From a bacterium (GTDB taxonomy: Bacteria > Auribacterota > UBA3054): a stretch of 11,465 nucleotides of DNA. Every line of letters begins with the position of its first letter. Position 1 is the stretch's first letter. This document shows, piece by piece, positions 7,924-11,465 of the stretch. Where the stretch lies: the NCBI GenBank assembly GCA_017444325.1, contig JAFSWV010000068.1:1-11465 (forward strand), in the 5' to 3' direction. The translations under genes and the position numbers were made by a program. The notes beneath the pieces are model-generated. The model was not told the origin of the DNA. It was given only the letters and a program-made list of their open reading frames with translations, and did no database searches.

Positions 7924-10056
7924 AAAAAGTTCCTTCTCTTGCTCTCGTTATTGACTGCCGCGGCAGTTTTCGCCAATCCCGGACTCATTAAACTCAGCGA
8001 GACCGTCATCGATCCCGCCGCGTCCTCCGTCGCGGGAACCGCTTCTCTGACCTGCGCTCCCACGGCTCTTGGAGAGTATCAGTTCATCGTTCAGCCCGAA
8101 AAGAATTTCGACGCCAAAGAACTGGAAACGGTGAAGGCTCTGGGCCTGAAAGTCATCGGACACCTGCCGCCCAACGCTTACATCATGCTGGGCACCAAGG
8201 AAGGCCTCGAAAAGCTGAAACTGAACTTCAACATCCTTTTCGCTTCGGAATATCTTCCGGAATACAAGTGCGCGGCGCTTTTCAAAAACAAAGTTTCCGC
8301 CCTCGGGGAAACTTCTTCCGAGATCTCGCTGCGTCTGGTTTCCAAGGAAAGCGCGGAAACAGTTAAAGCATATCTTACGGAAAAGGGTGGGTCAGACATA
8401 GTGACCGTTTCCCAAAATCCTCCCATATTGGAAGCCAAAGTTCCCGCTTCGCTGGTCAAAGAGCTCGCCTTGAGAAGCGACGTCCTGAGAGTGGGACCCA
8501 AGCCTGTTTGCCAGGTCTTCAACAACGTGGCCAGGAGCGAAGGTTTGATGAACGTCGCACCCATGAATGATCTGGGCTACACGGGAAAAGGCGTGACGGT
8601 GGCCATAGCTGACACCGGCCTTGACAGAGGGAAGACCAGCGGCGGCGACAACGATCTGCACCCTGACTTTCAGGGAAAGAAGATCAAGGGCATCGTGGGC
8701 GAGAACAACGTTTCCCGCGCCACCTGGAACGACATTCACGGTCACGGCACCCACGTGGCCGGCTCCGCCACCGGCACGGGCAAAAACATTTACCTGGGAG
8801 GGCCCTACACCGGCACGGCTCCGGACGCCGACCTTTACATCGTTAACATCGGTGTCAGCAGAAGAGGCGATGTCGTAATGGTCTCGGAAAAAGATTTCGA
8901 AGATGCTTATAACTCGGGAGCCCGCGTAATGAACAACAGCTGGGGCGGAATGGATCCTGACGAGTACGGCGCCTATACCGATTATACGGAGCTTTTGGAT
9001 ACCGTGTGCAACGAATACCCTGATATGCTCATTCTTTTCGCGGCCGGCAACAACAACGAGAAAATAGGGTACTCAAACAATTGCACCATAAGCCCGCAAG
9101 CTGCAGCCAAGAACGTCCTGACCGTGGGCGCCGCTGAATCTTACCGGCCGACGGTCAACGCCACCTGGGGCACCGCTTTCGGCGTGAAGGACAAGCCTTT
9201 CAAAGACGACCTGGTGGCTGCGCCCGCCAACGGCACCCAGCAGGGCATGGCTTATTTCAGCAGCCGCGGACCCGCAAAAGACGAGCGCTTCAAACCCGAA
9301 GTGGTGGCTCCCGGCACCTACATCATTTCCACGGAATCCGGTGACGACGAGACCAACGAGGAGTTTTATCCCGGCAGGGGTTCGTACTACACAGTCATGT
9401 ACGGCACCTCCATGGCCACGCCGCTGACCAGCGGCGCCGCCGCCATGACAGTCCAGTATCTGAAGGAGAACGGCTTTGAGAATCCCTCCGCAGCTCTTGT
9501 CAAAGCCGCTCTCATACACGGCGCCAGAAAAATGGGGAACGGCCAGTACGACAGCTGGAAGGAGATCCCCGACGATTTCCCCAACAGCGTGAACGGTTAC
9601 GGCCACATCGACATGGAAAAGAGCCTCAGCAACGGCGTGATCTTTGTGGAGGGCGTCATAAGCAACCAGAACGACCTGGTCACCTATGTCTTCAAGAAGA
9701 ACGAAATGGGCCCGGTGAAAGTCAACCTGGTCTGGACGGACGCTCCCGGCACTCCCGGCGCCGGAACTGAGCTTGTCAACGACCTTGACTTGCAGTTTTA
9801 TGACGGCTATTTCACTTATTACAACGGCGGTCAGATGATCCACAATGAAGCCACCAACTCCAGCGAATATTACGAGGTCGGGGACTGCTACTCCGGCGAT
9901 GATATTGAAATTCGCGTTCACGGCTACAACATGATGACTTTTCCGCAGCCCTTCGCCATCGCCGTCACCGGCTTGGACGAGGGTCCCATTCCCGAACCAT
10001 CCTTTATGTTGTCACTTCTTATCCTGGGCGGACTGATGTTCACCCGCAAAAAATAA
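7921..10056 (+). CDS. PEP-CTERM-anchored subtilisin-family (S8, KP-43-like) serine protease 3
   Basis: A 711-residue paralogue with signal peptide 1-18 (cleavage before NPGLIKLSET), a two-module pro-region to about residue 200, and an S8 domain with Asp231 (IADTG), His275 (GHGTHVAG), Asn377 (AAGNNN) and Ser497 (GTSMATP), so it is predicted to be active. An extra six or so residues after the catalytic Asp (GKTSGGDND) and a longer acidic loop (DDETNEEF, about 475-482) distinguish it from the other two. The C-terminal beta-sandwich carries WTDAPGTPGAG and LVNDLD, as in protease 1. The tail is IPEP (690-693), a hydrophobic run and TRKK. It has far fewer cysteines than protease 1. It lies six bases after protease 2 and six before the next gene, with an A-rich spacer on each side. 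Confidence 0.96.
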   Translation: MKKFLLLLSLLTAAAVFANPGLIKLSETVIDPAASSVAGTASLTCAPTALGEYQFIVQPEKNFDAKELETVKALGLKVIGHLPPNAYIMLGTKEGLEKLKLNFNILFASEYLPEYKCAALFKNKVSALGETSSEISLRLVSKESAETVKAYLTEKGGSDIVTVSQNPPILEAKVPASLVKELALRSDVLRVGPKPVCQVFNNVARSEGLMNVAPMNDLGYTGKGVTVAIADTGLDRGKTSGGDNDLHPDFQGKKIKGIVGENNVSRATWNDIHGHGTHVAGSATGTGKNIYLGGPYTGTAPDADLYIVNIGVSRRGDVVMVSEKDFEDAYNSGARVMNNSWGGMDPDEYGAYTDYTELLDTVCNEYPDMLILFAAGNNNEKIGYSNNCTISPQAAAKNVLTVGAAESYRPTVNATWGTAFGVKDKPFKDDLVAAPANGTQQGMAYFSSRGPAKDERFKPEVVAPGTYIISTESGDDETNEEFYPGRGSYYTVMYGTSMATPLTSGAAAMTVQYLKENGFENPSAALVKAALIHGARKMGNGQYDSWKEIPDDFPNSVNGYGHIDMEKSLSNGVIFVEGVISNQNDLVTYVFKKNEMGPVKVNLVWTDAPGTPGAGTELVNDLDLQFYDGYFTYYNGGQMIHNEATNSSEYYEVGDCYSGDDIEIRVHGYNMMTFPQPFAIAVTGLDEGPIPEPSFMLSLLILGGLMFTRKK

Positions 10057-10062
10057 AAAAAC

Positions 10063-11178
10063 ATGAAAAAAATAATTTTTCTTTTTTTCATCAGCGGACT
10101 TGTCCTGGCGGACGCCGTTGATCCTGAATTCAAAGTCCAGAACGTCAAGAAAAACAGCATGGACCTTAAGCTTATTGAGAACACTCTGAGCCAGCTCGAC
10201 GATCCTTTCGCAAAAGAACCGTCAAACGGCAACGAAAGCGAGATCGATCAGCTGATAGACAGCATGATCGGCTCTACCGAGGAAAAACAGGACAAAATTC
10301 CTGGGCTTCCCTTTTCAGGGCCGGGACTCTTGACTGGCAAAGTCGTGAATCACAAAGGCGATCCTATGGCGAACGTTCAGACGCGTTTCTTCCGCGCGGA
10401 GGACAGCGAAGACCTAAGGTCAATGCTGACGACCAGGAAGGGCACCTACGCCTACTACATCACCTCTTCCAACTACTACACTCTTACGGCGCATTACAAG
10501 AACCAGTTCTTCTTCACGAACCTGGTTTTGGTGCCCGGCCGCCGCTATGATGTCAACATCCGTTTTGTGATGCCGATGACAGTTTACGGCAAGCTTACAG
10601 TGGACGGCGAGGACGCCCAGCGCGGCGTGTTTTTACGCCTCATGAACCAGGAGGGCGCCCAGGCGGGAGGCTTGGTCGTCACCAACGGCCTCTTCTGCAT
10701 CAGGGACATCACCCCGGGCCGCTACACGATGGTCCTGGAACGCCGCAAGCGCTTCATCGATGAAAGGATCAACGAAGGCCGCTTCTACTATTTCCCGATC
10801 ACGCTGACTAACGAAGGCGTGAGAATATCGGTCGACAGAGACAGAAGAGACCTTTACGGCTATGTGCTGATGGACGGCAATCCTCTGCGCCATCTGGACG
10901 CCAGGGTCATCCTGAGGGACGCCCGCTCCAATGGTATGCTCATCCATATGGAGGCCGACACTTATTCGAAGGAAGGCTTCTACATCTTCAAACACGTGCA
11001 GCCCGGCGTCTATTACCTGGAAGCTCTGCACGGCGACAAGCGCCTCAGATCCCAGCGCTCCATGGTCACCGTCAAGCCGAAGCAGAAAAAGGTCAAGACC
11101 TTCCTTAACCTCATCTCCGATCCCAACAAGGAAAAACGCGAGATGGAACAGCTGAAACGCCAGTTCACCGAGGAATAA
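10063..11178 (+). CDS. Secreted protein with three carboxypeptidase-regulatory-like beta-sandwich repeats
   Basis: A 371-residue protein with a signal peptide (1-16, cleavage likely after VLA), a polar acidic linker (about 20-85), then three beta-sandwich modules of the carboxypeptidase regulatory / CarboxypepD_reg-like type: about 88-170 (LLTGKVVNHKGDPMANVQ), 172-255 (MTVYGKLTVDGEDAQRGVF) and 263-350 (RRDLYGYVLMDGNPLRHLD). Each opens with a G-x-V/L turn and closes with a strand of the ITPGRYTMVLE or VQPGVYYLEAL kind. The C-terminus is a charged helix (KEKREMEQLKRQF). No catalytic motif, PEP-CTERM tail or lipobox is visible, so it is predicted to be periplasmic or secreted, probably in binding or adhesion. 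It starts six bases after protease 3 in the same A-rich context, which suggests co-expression. The partner or ligand is unknown. Confidence 0.83.
   Translation: MKKIIFLFFISGLVLADAVDPEFKVQNVKKNSMDLKLIENTLSQLDDPFAKEPSNGNESEIDQLIDSMIGSTEEKQDKIPGLPFSGPGLLTGKVVNHKGDPMANVQTRFFRAEDSEDLRSMLTTRKGTYAYYITSSNYYTLTAHYKNQFFFTNLVLVPGRRYDVNIRFVMPMTVYGKLTVDGEDAQRGVFLRLMNQEGAQAGGLVVTNGLFCIRDITPGRYTMVLERRKRFIDERINEGRFYYFPITLTNEGVRISVDRDRRDLYGYVLMDGNPLRHLDARVILRDARSNGMLIHMEADTYSKEGFYIFKHVQPGVYYLEALHGDKRLRSQRSMVTVKPKQKKVKTFLNLISDPNKEKREMEQLKRQFTEE
11170..11174 (+). promoter_or_regulatory. Shine-Dalgarno site for the TTG-start small gene
   Basis: GAGGA ends six bases before TTG at 11181 and lies inside the last codons of the preceding gene. 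It supports use of the non-ATG start, because no other start lies upstream in this frame and the next ATG is near 11277. The preceding secreted-protein genes have no comparable site. Confidence 0.6.
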
Positions 11179-11180
11179 CT

Positions 11181-11363
11181 TTGTCTGAAGACGTCAAAAC
11201 AGAGGAAGTGGAAGTGTTCCGCCATTCCCGCCGCCGCAGCCGCTACCACGCCTGCAGGAGCGAGCGCAAGGAAAAGATGAGAAGGGAAGATTTGGAACGC
11301 TTCGCAAAAAAAGATCCCAGGCCGCGCGCGAAAAGATCCCGCTCTGAGGAGGAGGAATGGTGA
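11181..11363 (+). CDS. Small highly charged protein of unknown function (TTG start)
   Basis: Sixty residues, of which 35 are charged (14 Arg, 6 Lys, 12 Glu, 3 Asp). The first part is acidic (SEDVKTEEVEVF), then comes an Arg-rich stretch (RHSRRRSRYHACR), an amphipathic mixed-charge segment around 28-44 and a SEEEEW tail. There is no signal peptide or membrane segment, so it is predicted to be cytoplasmic. It could bind nucleic acid or ribosomes, but I recognise no family. Evidence that it is real: a good Shine-Dalgarno site, a two-base gap after the preceding stop, and a seven-base overlap with the next ATG. Against: extreme composition, TTG start and short length. The GAG GAG GAG GAA codons of its tail double as the ribosome-binding site of the next gene. 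Confidence 0.6.
   Translation: MSEDVKTEEVEVFRHSRRRSRYHACRSERKEKMRREDLERFAKKDPRPRAKRSRSEEEEW
11346..11356 (+). promoter_or_regulatory. Extended Shine-Dalgarno site of the lipoprotein gene
   Basis: GAGGAGGAGGA runs directly up to the ATG at 11357. AGGAGG at 11347-11352 leaves four bases before ATG and seven before the in-frame GTG at 11360, so either codon could initiate. It lies entirely within the coding sequence of the preceding small gene. Confidence 0.65.
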
Positions 11364-11465
11364 AGTATATTCCCTTGCTTTTCGCTCTCATCCTTTTGGG
11401 GTGCGACATTCCCGAAACTCCCGCCGACAGAGAGAATGCGCTGACCAACCGCGTGATTGCGACCG
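11357..11465 (+). CDS. Lipoprotein, N-terminal part (runs off the window)
   Basis: The open frame from ATG gives MVKYIPLLFALILLGC followed by DIPETPADRENALTNRV and continues past the window end. The short basic N-terminus, hydrophobic run and LLGC lipobox (cleavage before Cys16) mark a signal peptidase II lipoprotein attached to a membrane. Asp follows directly after the Cys, which in enterobacteria favours retention in the inner membrane; whether that rule holds in this organism is unknown. The mature part seen (about 20 residues) is too short to assign a function. It overlaps the preceding small gene by seven bases and has a strong ribosome-binding site. Confidence 0.75.
   Translation, partial: MVKYIPLLFALILLGCDIPETPADRENALTNRVIAT

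Larger units (their letters stand above)
3689..10056 (+). repeat. Tandem array of three paralogous protease genes
   Basis: The three S8 genes share the same domain order, size (698-711 residues) and start/stop context, and patches of near-identical DNA: 4790-4813 and 9034-9057 are identical over 24 bases around the oxyanion Asn codons. Shared protein signatures include GYTGKGV, RGPAKD, QQGM, MGTGQY/MGNGQY and STES. Protein divergence elsewhere is large, so the duplications are old or have been followed by rapid divergence. The array sits inside one operon with no mobile-element remnant visible at its borders. Confidence 0.93.

Noticed and set aside
3689..10056. Array generated by a mobile element
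   Set aside because: No transposase, terminal inverted repeats or target duplications are visible at the borders, and the gene junctions are too tight for an insertion scar.

Overview
The window is a single-strand block of tightly packed genes, all on the + strand. Neighbouring genes overlap by 1-7 bases or are separated by 2-6 bases, which suggests one transcription unit entering from before base 1 and continuing past base 11465. I see no tRNA, rRNA, CRISPR array, insertion sequence or clear internal terminator. The organism looks Gram-negative and able to sort proteins by exosortase, because three proteases end in a PEP-CTERM-type tail and a lipoprotein follows. The PEP-CTERM tails, the heparinase-like protein, the expanded secreted hydrolases and the A-rich start regions without Shine-Dalgarno sites together fit the PVC group (Lentisphaerota, Kiritimatiellota or Verrucomicrobiota). 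That placement is inference, since no marker gene is present.

Layout: (1) bases 1-78 hold an AT-rich leader, possibly the tail of an upstream gene. (2) 79-1713 encodes a cytoplasmic alkaline-phosphatase-superfamily phosphodiesterase. (3) 1713-3689 encodes a secreted heparinase II/III-like protein that seems to lack key family histidines. (4) 3689-10056 holds three tandem paralogous subtilisin-family (S8, KP-43-like) proteases. Each has a signal peptide, a long two-part propeptide region, a complete Asp/His/Ser triad, a C-terminal beta-sandwich and a PEP-CTERM-like anchor. (5) 10063-11178 encodes a secreted protein with three carboxypeptidase-regulatory-like beta-sandwich repeats. (6) 11181-11363 encodes a small, extremely charged protein with a TTG start. 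(7) 11357 to the end is the beginning of a lipoprotein gene.

Working model (inference): the operon equips the cell envelope or matrix with a set of related exosortase-anchored proteases, alongside a carbohydrate-active-like protein, a beta-sandwich protein and a lipoprotein. Phosphodiesterases of this superfamily and heparinase-like proteins often lie in extracellular polysaccharide loci, and exosortase systems are usually linked to such loci, so the block may be the distal part of a matrix locus. The most striking features are the protease triplication, a single-base slip in an A-run that rewrote the tail of the first protease and fused it to the next start codon, and the apparently catalytically degenerate heparinase-like protein.
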